Positions 9,073 to 16,477 of a stretch of DNA of 64,000 nucleotides are shown piece by piece. How positions within the stretch are numbered: the stretch's first letter is position 1; each line of letters opens with the position of its first letter. The notes below the pieces were generated by a model. It had not been told where the DNA came from. It did not search any database and saw only the letters and a program-made list of their open reading frames with translations. Made by a program: the position numbers and the translations under genes. Origin of the DNA: an uncultured Dehalococcoidia bacterium. GTDB taxonomy: Bacteria; Chloroflexota; Dehalococcoidia; Lucifugimonadales; UBA3495. Location of the stretch: assembly GCA_958296445.1 (NCBI GenBank), contig OY282565.1:1877570-1941569 (forward strand), written 5' to 3'.

Positions 9073-9774
9073 TTAGTCTCTGCGGGGCATAATGGTTACT
9101 TTGCGGTTTTCGCCTTCTCCGGCGCTTTCGGTGCGGACTGCGGGGTGCTGGGATAGGGAGGTGTGGATGATGCGCCGGTCGGCCGGGGGCATAGGCTCGA
9201 GGGTGATGCTGCGGTTGGTCTGGGCGACGCGGCTGGCGACTTTGGCGGCCATATCGCGGAGGGAGGTTTCGCGGCGGCGGCGGTAGTTTTCCACGTCCAG
9301 CACTACGCGGACGTCTGCGTCCAGCTTTTTGCGGACGATGAGGGTTACAAGGAATTGCAGGGCTTGCAGGGTTTGGCCGCGCCGTCCGATGAGCAGGCCG
9401 GAATCTTCGCCGGCGAGGTCTATGACCGGGCCGCCGGCGTCCGGGTCGTGGGCGGAGCGCAGGGTGCGGGTGACGTTGACCCCGGCGGCTTCGAGGATGC
9501 GGCCCACTGTGGCGGCGGCCAGGGCGGCGGGGGTTTGCTCGCCGGGCCCGGGTTCGGGGATGCCGGGTTCGGGGGCGCCGACGGCGGCGGGGCCGGGGAC
9601 GCCCAGACGGGTGACGCGGACTCGGGCCATTTCGGCGCCGATGCCCAAGAATCCGGCTTTGCCTCTACTTAGTATTTCGACCTCGGCCTCGTCGCGGTCG
9701 ACGTCTAGCTCTTTCAGAGCCAGCTCGATTGCTTCTTCGACGGTTCGCGCGCTCATTAGGAGAGGTTCTTGCAT
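9073..9774 (-). CDS. khpB: Jag/KhpB RNA-binding protein
   Basis: 233 residues from the ATG at 9772-9774, chosen because AGGAGG lies nine bases upstream; in-frame ATGs eight codons earlier and six codons later are alternatives. The order is a Jag_N domain (ARTVEEAIELALKEL, then a GKAGFLGIG turn), a variable glycine/proline linker, a KH domain with the GLLIGRRGQTL loop, and a C-terminal R3H domain ending ADRRIIHTSL. The family binds RNA with KhpA and affects cell elongation and division. It follows yidC, as in most bacteria, but its start lies about 110 bases inside the yidC reading frame. Confidence 0.93.
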   Translation of the reverse strand: MQEPLLMSARTVEEAIELALKELDVDRDEAEVEILSRGKAGFLGIGAEMARVRVTRLGVPGPAAVGAPEPGIPEPGPGEQTPAALAAATVGRILEAAGVNVTRTLRSAHDPDAGGPVIDLAGEDSGLLIGRRGQTLQALQFLVTLIVRKKLDADVRVVLDVENYRRRRETSLRDMAAKVASRVAQTNRSITLEPMPPADRRIIHTSLSQHPAVRTESAGEGENRKVTIMPRRD

Positions 9775-10591
9775 CGCCATCAACCTCCTCGGAATCATCG
9801 TAGCGGGATGAGGCAGCCGGGCCCTCGGCGGGGACGGGCTGCGCTCTGGGGAACAGGGGGAATATGGGCTGCCAGCCGGTGATGAAATACTGGATGCCGA
9901 TGCCGATGACGTTGGACGCTATCCAGTAGAGCGAGAGGCCGCTGGGCAGGGTGAAGGAAAAGAAGGCAATCATCAGCGGCATCAGCCACAGCATCATCAT
10001 TTGGTTGGTGGATTGCCGGGGGTCTACCGACGGGGTCATGGTCATTTTCTGCTGGAGCCAGGTGGAAACGAAAACCAGCAGGGGCATAACGATGTTGGTG
10101 GGGTCGGGTTCGGACAGGTCCATCCACAGGAAAGTGGCGCTCAACGGGGCGGTGGCGTAGATGGGGAGGGCCGGAATCCAGGCGTAAAACTTTTCCGACA
10201 GGGCAATCAGGTTGTCGGGGCGGGAAAAGAGGGTCTGAATCAGCACGCGGAACAGGCCGAAAAGGATGGGCATCTGGATTACCAGCGGGCCGATGCAGCC
10301 CACGGGGCTGACTCCGGCTTCGCGGTAGATCCGCATAGTTTCTTGGGAAACTCTGGCCCGGTCGCGCCCGTGGCGGGCCTGGATTTCCTGTATGCGCGGC
10401 TGAAGGTTCATCATCGCCCGCATCTGGCGCAACTGCTTGATGGTCAGCGGCAGGGTGACCAGCCGGACGATGACAGTGAATACGATGATGGCAACGCCCA
10501 TATTGTTGAAGCAGATGGTGTAAAGCACCACCAAGAGGTTCAACATAGGGCGGATGATGATTTCCCGCCAGAGGTCGCCTATCAGCTCCAA
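9665..10591 (-). CDS. yidC: membrane protein insertase YidC/Oxa1
   Basis: 308 residues, the short Gram-positive-type YidC lacking the large periplasmic domain. Membrane segments occur near residues 15-48, 104-122, 168-182, 195-215 and 217-235. The conserved groove arginine is R43 (VIVRLVTLP). The cytosolic hairpin after the first segment is charged and contains LQPRIQEIQARHG. After the last segment comes a hydrophilic tail that becomes strongly arginine-rich (SERARRRPRRGRGRNTK), as in YidC proteins that bind ribosomes. That tail is encoded in a different frame over the start of jag. It belongs to the rpmH-rnpA-yidD-yidC-jag set. Confidence 0.94.
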   Translation of the reverse strand: MELIGDLWREIIIRPMLNLLVVLYTICFNNMGVAIIVFTVIVRLVTLPLTIKQLRQMRAMMNLQPRIQEIQARHGRDRARVSQETMRIYREAGVSPVGCIGPLVIQMPILFGLFRVLIQTLFSRPDNLIALSEKFYAWIPALPIYATAPLSATFLWMDLSEPDPTNIVMPLLVFVSTWLQQKMTMTPSVDPRQSTNQMMMLWLMPLMIAFFSFTLPSGLSLYWIASNVIGIGIQYFITGWQPIFPLFPRAQPVPAEGPAASSRYDDSEEVDGDARTSPNERANRRRSNRAGSERARRRPRRGRGRNTK

Positions 10592-10664
10592 AGGATTTGC
10601 CTCGCTGCCCGGGGCTTACGCCCGGCCGGCCGGAACGGCCGGGGGCTTTCGGGCTGTATCGCTT

Positions 10665-11978
10665 TCAGTTGCATCGGTTGTTGTCGTTTTCGGGATGCCA
10701 GCACCACCACTCTTCGAGGGGGCGGCGGGTGGTGGCGTCCACCCGGCGGACGCTGCCGTCTTGGGAGCCGACGTAGATGGAATCGCCGACGGCGTAGAGT
10801 GGGGCGGTTATTTCCGAGCTGCCTAGGGTGAGCTTGCGGAGTTCGCGTTGGGAGGCGCTGGAGGCGGCGTCCAGCAGGATGAGTTCGCCGTTTCTGTTGG
10901 CGGCGGCTAGGCCGGCCGGCACTAGGGCGGGCCGGGAAACGATGGCCGCGCCGGAGTCGTACTGCCATTGCAGTATGCCGTCGCGGTTAAGGGCGTAGAT
11001 ATGGCCGTCCATATTGGGGGCGAAAATTGTGCTTCCGTTGGTGACTGCTCCGGCCCAGAACCAGTTTCCGCCCTCGAAGTCCCAAAGCAGGGAGCCGTCG
11101 CGGGCATCGAGGGCATAGAGCTTTTTGTCGAAGGAACCGGCGATGACCATTCCATTGAACAGCAACGGCCTGCCCGCCACCACGCCGCCGGTGCGGTAGC
11201 TCCAGATTTCCTCGCCGGAGGAAACATTGACGGCGTAGACGTGATGGTCGTGAGAACCGAACCAGGTCATAGCGATGCCGTCCAGAATGCCTACAGTTGG
11301 CGTTGACCATATTTTATCGTCGGCCTGGAAAGCGTCCCAGATTTCCTCGCCGCTGTCGGCGTCGTACCCGTACAGCTTGCCGTCCTCGGATGGAATCAGC
11401 ACCAGTTGGTTAACCGGGTCGTAGGCCGGGCCGGCTACTAGGGGGGCCAGCCCTTGGGGTTGCCCGCGGGGGCGGCGCCAGCCCCGGTCGTCGGTGTTGC
11501 CGTTTTCGGGGTCTAGGGCGTACAGGAAACCGTTTTCGGCGGCGACGAACAGTAACCCCTCGGCTACCAGTGGGGCGCTGTAGACGCCTCTCAGGTTTTC
11601 GGCGGAGTCCGAATCGGAGCGGGGGAAACGCCATACGTTGGCCGGAACATCCGAGTCGCCGTCGGCCAGGGCCTGCACCCGGCCGTCTTTGGTGCCTACG
11701 TAGATTACGCCGTTGCTGGCGGTGATGGCGTTCCAGCCGGAGGCGACGCCGCCGATGTTGCGCCCGGTGCAGGCGGCGAGGGTCAGGGCGAGCAGAAGGG
11801 CCAGCGCGGCCAGCAACGCGTATTGCGCCGGGGCAAAGCGGCGTTTACCGGGGTTGCGGTCTGGCGAATCGCGTAAGACGGCTCCAGGCGCGGCTCCGGG
11901 ATTATTTGCGGGAGAGATAAAGGGATGGAGCAAATTCAGCTCAAACGGAGGGCCCGAATACTCATGGCACCGGGTCAT
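10665..11978 (-). CDS. PQQ-repeat beta-propeller lipoprotein (BamB-like)
   Basis: 437 residues from an ATG at 11976-11978 with GGGGGGCAAGGG just upstream; the start overlaps the end of yidD. A basic stretch is followed by a hydrophobic run and a lipobox LAAC with the acylated cysteine at 70. This n-region is longer than usual, so a shorter start is possible. The mature part repeats the PQQ-like blade pattern (GVIYVGTKDGRVQAL, LFVAAENGFLYALD, KLYGYDADSGEEIWD, KLYALDARDGSLLWD, SIYVGSQDGSVRRVD), enough for a seven- or eight-bladed propeller. Such proteins act as extracytoplasmic scaffolds. Lying between yidD and yidC suggests a role at the membrane-insertion site, but that is inference. Confidence 0.85.
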   Translation of the reverse strand: MTRCHEYSGPPFELNLLHPFISPANNPGAAPGAVLRDSPDRNPGKRRFAPAQYALLAALALLLALTLAACTGRNIGGVASGWNAITASNGVIYVGTKDGRVQALADGDSDVPANVWRFPRSDSDSAENLRGVYSAPLVAEGLLFVAAENGFLYALDPENGNTDDRGWRRPRGQPQGLAPLVAGPAYDPVNQLVLIPSEDGKLYGYDADSGEEIWDAFQADDKIWSTPTVGILDGIAMTWFGSHDHHVYAVNVSSGEEIWSYRTGGVVAGRPLLFNGMVIAGSFDKKLYALDARDGSLLWDFEGGNWFWAGAVTNGSTIFAPNMDGHIYALNRDGILQWQYDSGAAIVSRPALVPAGLAAANRNGELILLDAASSASQRELRKLTLGSSEITAPLYAVGDSIYVGSQDGSVRRVDATTRRPLEEWWCWHPENDNNRCN

Positions 11979-12171
11979 ATCCCTTGCCCCCCAAGGGATG
12001 ACAGCGGGCCAGGCGTTTGGCACCAAGCCAGGCACCTTTAAGCACGCCGTACCGGTTCACTGCGTCGTGGGAATAATGGGAGCAACTGGGCAGATACCTG
12101 CAAGAAGTTGGCAGGAAGGGGGATAGACCGGCCTGGTAGGCGCGGATACACCAGAGAACCGCCAGCTTCAT
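11962..12171 (-). CDS. yidD: membrane protein insertion efficiency factor YidD
   Basis: 69 residues. It carries the family core AYQAGLSPFLPTSCRYLPSC with HYSHDAV, and the paired cysteines conserved in YidD. The protein is small, basic and associates with the inner membrane, helping YidC-dependent insertion. It lies 26 bases after rnpA, the usual order. Confidence 0.95.
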   Translation of the reverse strand: MKLAVLWCIRAYQAGLSPFLPTSCRYLPSCSHYSHDAVNRYGVLKGAWLGAKRLARCHPLGGKGYDPVP

Positions 12172-12197
12172 TATTCGGATACTTTCCTGCCTTGACT

Positions 12198-12611
12198 TTA
12201 TTGGGCGCCGGGGCCTTTGTTTGGCGATTGGTCGCCGGGTTCCGGGCCGGAACGGGCTTCGCTGCCGGAGGGCCGGGCGCCCGTGTCACCGATCCGGCTG
12301 CGGCGCAACAGGTTCCAGGCCGCCCGGTTCACCTCGCGGAAACCGGCCTGCTCGATGCCGCGGCGGGCGATAAGCATAGCGTCCCACCCGCCGTTTAGGG
12401 GGCGGGAACGCACAGCTTCCCTGAGCCTGCGCTTGACCTTGTTCCGCACTACGGCGTTGCCGATGCGCTTGCTGACCACAAAGGCGAAGCGGCTGTGTTC
12501 CAGCCCGTTAGCCAGGTAGCGAATCACCAGCAGCCGGTTGACGGCACTGGAGCCTTCGCGGTGGATTTGGGCGTGCCGTTTTTGGCCCGATATGCGGCGC
12601 CGGCGTTGCAT
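12198..12611 (-). CDS. rnpA: ribonuclease P protein component
   Basis: 137 residues. The basic protein subunit of RNase P assists 5' maturation of tRNA. The family signature is seen as FAFVVSKRIGNAVVRNKVKR followed by RLREAVR. The C-terminal 25 residues (rich in G, P, S) extend past the usual end and are low-complexity. It starts 15 bases after the rpmH stop, the usual pairing. Confidence 0.95.
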   Translation of the reverse strand: MQRRRRISGQKRHAQIHREGSSAVNRLLVIRYLANGLEHSRFAFVVSKRIGNAVVRNKVKRRLREAVRSRPLNGGWDAMLIARRGIEQAGFREVNRAAWNLLRRSRIGDTGARPSGSEARSGPEPGDQSPNKGPGAQ

Positions 12612-12626
12612 TAGGGCGGCCGGGAA

Positions 12627-12764
12627 TCACACGCTCAGCTTGTGGCGGCCTTTGAACCGCCGACGGCGCAGGACGGCCCGCCCGTCGGACGTGGCCGAGC
12701 GGGAGCGGAAGCCGTGGACGCGGGCGCGGCGGCGCTTTTTGGGTTGATATGTTCGTTTGACCAT
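12627..12764 (-). CDS. rpmH: 50S ribosomal protein L34
   Basis: A 45-residue ORF reading [20 protein letters not shown] and ending [13 protein letters not shown], the universal L34 pattern. The ATG is at 12762-12764 and the stop at 12627-12629. It is the first gene of the minus-strand cluster and has a strong promoter 23 bases upstream. No dnaA follows upstream, so the neighbourhood is not a complete classical origin region. Confidence 0.97.
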   Translation of the reverse strand: MVKRTYQPKKRRRARVHGFRSRSATSDGRAVLRRRRFKGRHKLSV

Positions 12765-12786
12765 CTTTCAATAACCTACCGCGATG

Positions 12787-12816
12787 ATTATATGATTTCC
12801 GAATTTCGCAAGTCAA
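12787..12816 (-). promoter_or_regulatory. sigma-70-type promoter of the rpmH-rnpA-yidD-yidC-jag operon
   Basis: On the minus strand TTGACT (12816-12811) and a perfect TATAAT (12792-12787) are separated by 18 bases, a near-consensus housekeeping promoter. Transcription would begin about 15 bases before the rpmH ATG. Confidence 0.8.
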
Positions 12817-12817
12817 G

Positions 12818-13082
12818 GGAATCTGGCCTTGGTTGGCGGGGGAATCCTGCTTTGGTTGGGGGGTAACGCTTGCGTCTCTATGGGAGAGTTGCGGGATTTC
12901 TCTTTGCCGCCCTGGGCGAAGGGTAAGGGTCTCGCCGCGCAGGGTGGGATTCTTCGCTTCGCTCAGAATGACAGGGGGCTGGCGGAAGGGCTGGCGGCGG
13001 AGGGAAGGGCAGGCGGCGGAGGGAATTTTTACAATCGTCTCATATCCCCCTTATGGGCTGGATATTTGGGCCGGATTGGTTG
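12818..13082. repeat. intergenic stretch with dispersed repeat family B
   Basis: No gene is seen between rpmH and tRNA-Leu. Around 12946-12975 the DNA reads GGATTCTTCGCTTCGCTCAG then AATGACAG, the core of a family found again at 14990-15060, 55308-55377 and, in shortened form, near 61720. Upstream of each full copy lies a GGGTCT-containing lead such as AAGGGTAAGGGTCT. Function unknown. Confidence 0.7.
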
Positions 13083-13088
13083 TATGAT
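13059..13088 (+). promoter_or_regulatory. possible promoter of tRNA-Leu
   Basis: TATGAT at 13083-13088 lies nine bases before the tRNA. A weak TGGATA (13059-13064) sits 18 bases upstream. Only the -10 element is convincing. Confidence 0.35.
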
Positions 13089-13096
13089 ATAGGGGA

Positions 13097-13182
13097 GCCG
13101 AAGTGGCGAAATGGTAGACGCGCCGGTCTCAAAAACCGGTGGGGGAAACTCCGTGTCAGTTCGAATCTGACCTTCGGCACCA
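13097..13182 (+). tRNA. tRNA-Leu (anticodon CAA)
   Basis: 86 bases including an encoded CCA. The acceptor arms GCCGAAG (13097-13103) and CTTCGGC (13172-13178) pair perfectly. The anticodon stem CCGGT/ACCGG closes a CTCAAAA loop giving anticodon CAA. A long variable arm (GTGGGGGAAACTCCGTG) is present, as expected for type II tRNA-Leu, and the T arm contains GTTCGAATC. Confidence 0.97.
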
Positions 13183-13300
13183 CTTTTGGGGTTTTGCTGG
13201 CATCCGGCGGTTGCCGGGTTGGGCCGTGATTCGAGTTGCCGGCAGGCCCAACCGCCTTTGTTTCTCTCCTCTACCTTACCTTATCAGGGGGAATACCGCT

Positions 13301-13675
13301 ATGGAGAAGGCCACTTTCAACCCGCTTACCTCGCAGGAACGCTATATCATAGAGCAGAAAGGCACGGAGCGGCCTTTCAGCGGCGAGTATGATGATTTTT
13401 ACGAGGACGGGGTTTATGTCTGCCGCCGCTGCGATGCGGAGCTTTATTTTTCGGTGGACAAGTTCGACGCTCATTGCGGCTGGCCGGCTTTTGACAAGGA
13501 GGTTGCCGGGGCGGTGCGGCGGCTGCCCGACCCCGACGGGCGGCGCATCGAAATTGAGTGCGCCAACTGCGGCGGGCATTTGGGCCACGTCTTTGTCGGG
13601 GAGCGGCTGACTCCGGCCAATACCCGGCATTGCGTCAACTCTCTGTCAATGCGCTTTATTCCGGCCCGCCAATAG
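13301..13675 (+). CDS. msrB: peptide-methionine (R)-S-oxide reductase
   Basis: 124 residues from the ATG at 13301, which has AGGGGG nine bases upstream. It reduces methionine-R-sulfoxide in proteins. Zinc-binding pairs are CRRC (41-44) and CANC (87-90). The catalytic cysteine is C111 in RHCVNSLSMRF, and HCGWPAF (58-64) is the usual substrate-side motif. The protein has no targeting signal, so it acts in the cytoplasm. It is a single gene between tRNA-Leu and a strong terminator. Confidence 0.96.
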   Translation: MEKATFNPLTSQERYIIEQKGTERPFSGEYDDFYEDGVYVCRRCDAELYFSVDKFDAHCGWPAFDKEVAGAVRRLPDPDGRRIEIECANCGGHLGHVFVGERLTPANTRHCVNSLSMRFIPARQ

Positions 13676-13678
13676 GTT

Positions 13679-13765
13679 GGGCGGGGGAATCATCCCGCCC
13701 GATGTTTGCCGGTTGGCGAAACCCGCCCGTCCTTAGCCGGTCTAAGGATGGGCGGTTGGTTTTTT
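13679..13765 (+). terminator. intrinsic terminator(s) after msrB
   Basis: Two hairpins follow the stop. The first is GGGCGGG (13679-13685) with CCCGCCC (13694-13700). The second is a 14-bp stem, CCGCCCGTCCTTAG (13723-13736) with CTAAGGATGGGCGG (13742-13755), one G-T pair, followed by TTGGTTTTTT. It lies between convergent genes. Confidence 0.85.
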
Positions 13766-13775
13766 GAGGCGGAAT

Positions 13776-14666
13776 CTATAGGGTGTCGAGGAATTTCAGG
13801 ATTTCGGCTGCCGTTTCCTCGGGGGCTTCCTCGGCTAGGAAGTGGCCGCAGTTTATGGGGCGGCCGCGGACGTTTTCGGCCCGTTCCTGCCAGACGGAGA
13901 GCATATCCAGCCCCCGGCCGGTCTGCCAGCCTGGGCGTTTGGACATATTGGCGCCCCATAGGGCCAGCAGGGGGCAGGCCAGCTTGCGGCCCCGGTCGGC
14001 TTCGTCGTGGGATAGGTCAATGTCTATGGCCCGGTAGTCGGCGCAGGAGGCGCGGATGGTTTCCGGGTTGGAGAAGCAGCGCAGATATTCGGCGTAGGCC
14101 GCATCGGTAATCGCGCCTGCTACGGACGCCCAGCGCTCCAGCAGGAAGTCTAGGTAGAATTTGGCGTTGTTGCCGATGAGGGTTTCGGGGAAGGGCTCCG
14201 GCTGGCGCATCAGGTGCCAGTGGAACCAGGCAAAGGCTAGGCTGCTGTCCATCGCCTCGAAAGCCGCTTGGGACGGGGCTACGTCTAGGGTGGTTAGGCT
14301 CCGCACTCTGTCGGGCGCGTCGAGGGCCATGCGGTGGGCTACCCGCGCACCCCGGTCGTGGCCTACTACGTGGAAAGACTGGTGGCCTAGTGCGGTCATC
14401 ACTTCCAGTTGGTCTTGGGCGGTGCGGCGCTTGGAATACGTTTCCGGGTCGCCGTTGACGGCGGGCTTTCCGCTGTCGCCGTAGCCCCGCAGGTCGGGGG
14501 CGACGACGGCGTAACGGTCGGCTAGCAGCGGCGCGGCCTTGTGCCACATTACGTGGGTTTGGGGGTAGCCGTGCAGCAACAGCACGGGCGGGCCGTTCCC
14601 GCCGTGCACTAGGTTGATGACCGTTTCCGAGGTTTCGATTTGCGCGGCGGTGAAGGCATCAAACAC
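13776..14666 (-). CDS. alpha/beta hydrolase, haloacetate dehalogenase-like
   Basis: 296 residues from a GTG at 14664-14666 that overlaps the stop of the upstream SEC-C gene. The fold signs are LLLHGYPQ with an HG oxyanion site (32-33), [10 protein letters not shown] (57-65) and the nucleophile elbow [12 protein letters not shown] with Asp104 in place of serine. Arg105 and Arg108 match the carboxylate-binding pair of fluoroacetate dehalogenases, and FHWHLM plus a PEPFPETLI stretch recall the halide pocket. The catalytic His is in CGHFLAEE near 275. By family it would hydrolyse haloacetates (defluorination or dechlorination). An epoxide hydrolase is the alternative, since those also use Asp. 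Confidence 0.85.
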   Translation of the reverse strand: MFDAFTAAQIETSETVINLVHGGNGPPVLLLHGYPQTHVMWHKAAPLLADRYAVVAPDLRGYGDSGKPAVNGDPETYSKRRTAQDQLEVMTALGHQSFHVVGHDRGARVAHRMALDAPDRVRSLTTLDVAPSQAAFEAMDSSLAFAWFHWHLMRQPEPFPETLIGNNAKFYLDFLLERWASVAGAITDAAYAEYLRCFSNPETIRASCADYRAIDIDLSHDEADRGRKLACPLLALWGANMSKRPGWQTGRGLDMLSVWQERAENVRGRPINCGHFLAEEAPEETAAEILKFLDTL

Positions 14667-14832
14667 GGTCGGCTACTCCGTGGCAGCGTTTGTATTTCTT
14701 GCCGCTACCGCAGGGGCATTTTTCGTTGCGTCCGATTTTCCGGCGGTCGCCGCGCACGGTGCGCTTTTCGGCGCACCAGGCGCAAGTGCAGGCCGGGGGG
14801 TGGTCGCTGTGCCAGTTGGTTCGTGTCGTCAT
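14659..14832 (-). CDS. SEC-C metal-binding mini-protein
   Basis: 57 residues, start ATG 14830-14832. It has two cysteine pairs: CTCAWC in the N-terminal half and the SEC-C core [13 protein letters not shown] near the end, which binds zinc. Free-standing SEC-C proteins are common; some are nucleic-acid or protein adaptors, as is the SecA C-tail. Its stop overlaps the GTG start of the dehalogenase-like gene by eight bases, so the two are coupled. Confidence 0.85.
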   Translation of the reverse strand: MTTRTNWHSDHPPACTCAWCAEKRTVRGDRRKIGRNEKCPCGSGKKYKRCHGVADRV

Positions 14833-15217
14833 GCGGACTCTGCTTTTGCGTAAGGATGGTTGGGCGATGATGGGTTGGGGGTGACGCCTTTATCTTATCA
14901 CGGGTCTTATAGCGTTGTTGTCTGAATCAGGATTTGCCGGATTTAAGGATTTTCGGGATTTTCCATTTGGCGCTCTAGGCAAAGGGAAGGGTCTTACTGC
15001 CCAAGGCGGGATTCTTCGCTTTGCTCAGAATGACAGACGGCCTGCTCAGAATGACAGAGATTTGCTCAGGGTGCCAGGCATTTGCTCAGGGTGGCAGGCG
15101 GTTTGCTTAGGGTGGCAGACGGGGGGGTAATTTCGCGATTTGCTCGGGGGTGGGCAAGCCTTGACGAAAGCGGGTTGGGGCATAGAATAGCCGCAACTCT
15201 TTTCTGCCTGGTGAGCT
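14833..15217. repeat. intergenic repeats: one family A copy and a family B cluster
   Basis: No gene seen. From 14921 runs TCTGAATCAGGATTTGCCGG with a following ATTTTCGGGATTTTCC (family A). From about 14990 runs GGGATTCTTCGCTTTGCTCA then AATGACAG, followed by four degenerate reiterations (TGCTCAGAATGACAG, TTGCTCAGGGTGCCAG, TTGCTCAGGGTGGCAG and similar) to about 15120 (family B). Confidence 0.75.
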
Positions 15218-16477
15218 ATGGCCGTTTCCCCGGATGATTTGTTGCTTGGCCCTTATCGTGTGCTGGACTTGACTGATGAGCGGGGGCTGCTCTGCGGCAA
15301 GATTCTGGGGGATTTGGGCGCGGATGTGGTGCAGGTGGAGCCGCCAGGGGGCAGTCCGGCCCGGCGGTTGGGGCCGTTTTACGGGGGCGACCCGGGGTTG
15401 GATAAGAGTTTGTTTTGGTGGGCCTATGCGGCCAACAAGCGGGGGATTACGCTTGATCTGGAGCATTCCGACGGGCGGGCTTTGCTGGAGCGGCTGGCGG
15501 TGTCCGCCGATTTCGTTATTGAATCTTTCGAGCCCGGGTATCTTGACGGGTTGGGCGTCGGATATTCCCGGATGCTGGAGCTTAACCCCGGGGCCGTTGT
15601 GGTGTCTATAACCGCCTTTGGGCAGGATGGGCCGTATGCGGGTTATCCGGCGTCGGACATTACCGGGATGGCGCTGGGGGGATTTATGCATTTGACCGGC
15701 GATCCCGATAGGGCGCCGTTGCGTCCCGGCTTCCCGCATTTCTACCTGCACGGGTCGGCGGCGGGGGCGGCCGGGGCGATGCTGGCGCATACCCATCGCG
15801 CTCTTACCGGCGAGGGGCAGCGGGTGGACGTTTCCTGCCAGCAGGCGGTGGCGCGGACGCTGGCCCATGCGCCGCAGATATGGGACATTGAGGGCGCGGT
15901 GTTGCAGCGGATGGGCGTTTACCGGCAGACTTCCGGCGAGAACCGGGTGCGCATTAACTGGCCCTGCGCCGACGGTTACGTCAATTATATGCTTCAGGGC
16001 GGCGGCGTGGCGGCCAGCACTCGCGCCCTTTTTCAATGGATGGAGGAGGACGGCTTTGATGTGGGGCAGCTTCAGGCTATCGAATGGGAGAATATGGGAT
16101 ATGGGCGCATTACGCCCGAGGTGATGGATTTGGTGGTTGGGCCTATGGGGGATTTCTTTCTGCGGCATACCCGGGAGGAATTAACCCGGGAAAGCCTTAG
16201 CCGCCGGATTCTGCTGTTCCCGGTAGCCACACCATCGGACTTGCGGCGGCATCCGCAGTTGGCGGCGCGGGGCTACTTCACTCCGCTGGAACACCCGGAG
16301 TTGGGGACGGCGGTTGATTATCCTGGGGCCTTTATCAAGGGCGGCGACGGCTCGGCGGTGGCGGGCCTGCGCCGCCGCGCTCCGCTGGTTGGCGAGCATA
16401 ACCTTGAAATATATGGCGGCGAGTTGGGGCTTTCGGGGGACGAAATCGAATCGCTGCGGCGCGGGGGCGCAATCTGA
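15218..16477 (+). CDS. class III CoA-transferase (CaiB/BaiF family)
   Basis: 419 residues. It begins with the family pattern PYRVLDLTDERG and GKILGDLGADVVQVEPPGG, then NKRGITLDLEH and the ADFVIESFEPGYLDGLGVGY block. The DITGMALGGFMHLTG segment has an aspartate where many family members carry the catalytic residue. These enzymes move CoA between carboxylic acids through mixed anhydride and thioester intermediates; the acyl pair cannot be predicted. The stop overlaps the start of a second CoA-transferase gene (TGATG), so the pair may form a heteromer or act on successive acids. Confidence 0.92.
   Translation: MAVSPDDLLLGPYRVLDLTDERGLLCGKILGDLGADVVQVEPPGGSPARRLGPFYGGDPGLDKSLFWWAYAANKRGITLDLEHSDGRALLERLAVSADFVIESFEPGYLDGLGVGYSRMLELNPGAVVVSITAFGQDGPYAGYPASDITGMALGGFMHLTGDPDRAPLRPGFPHFYLHGSAAGAAGAMLAHTHRALTGEGQRVDVSCQQAVARTLAHAPQIWDIEGAVLQRMGVYRQTSGENRVRINWPCADGYVNYMLQGGGVAASTRALFQWMEEDGFDVGQLQAIEWENMGYGRITPEVMDLVVGPMGDFFLRHTREELTRESLSRRILLFPVATPSDLRRHPQLAARGYFTPLEHPELGTAVDYPGAFIKGGDGSAVAGLRRRAPLVGEHNLEIYGGELGLSGDEIESLRRGGAI

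Noticed and set aside
13139..13300. N-terminal extension of MsrB
   Set aside because: It starts within tRNA-Leu and the family pattern begins at 13301.
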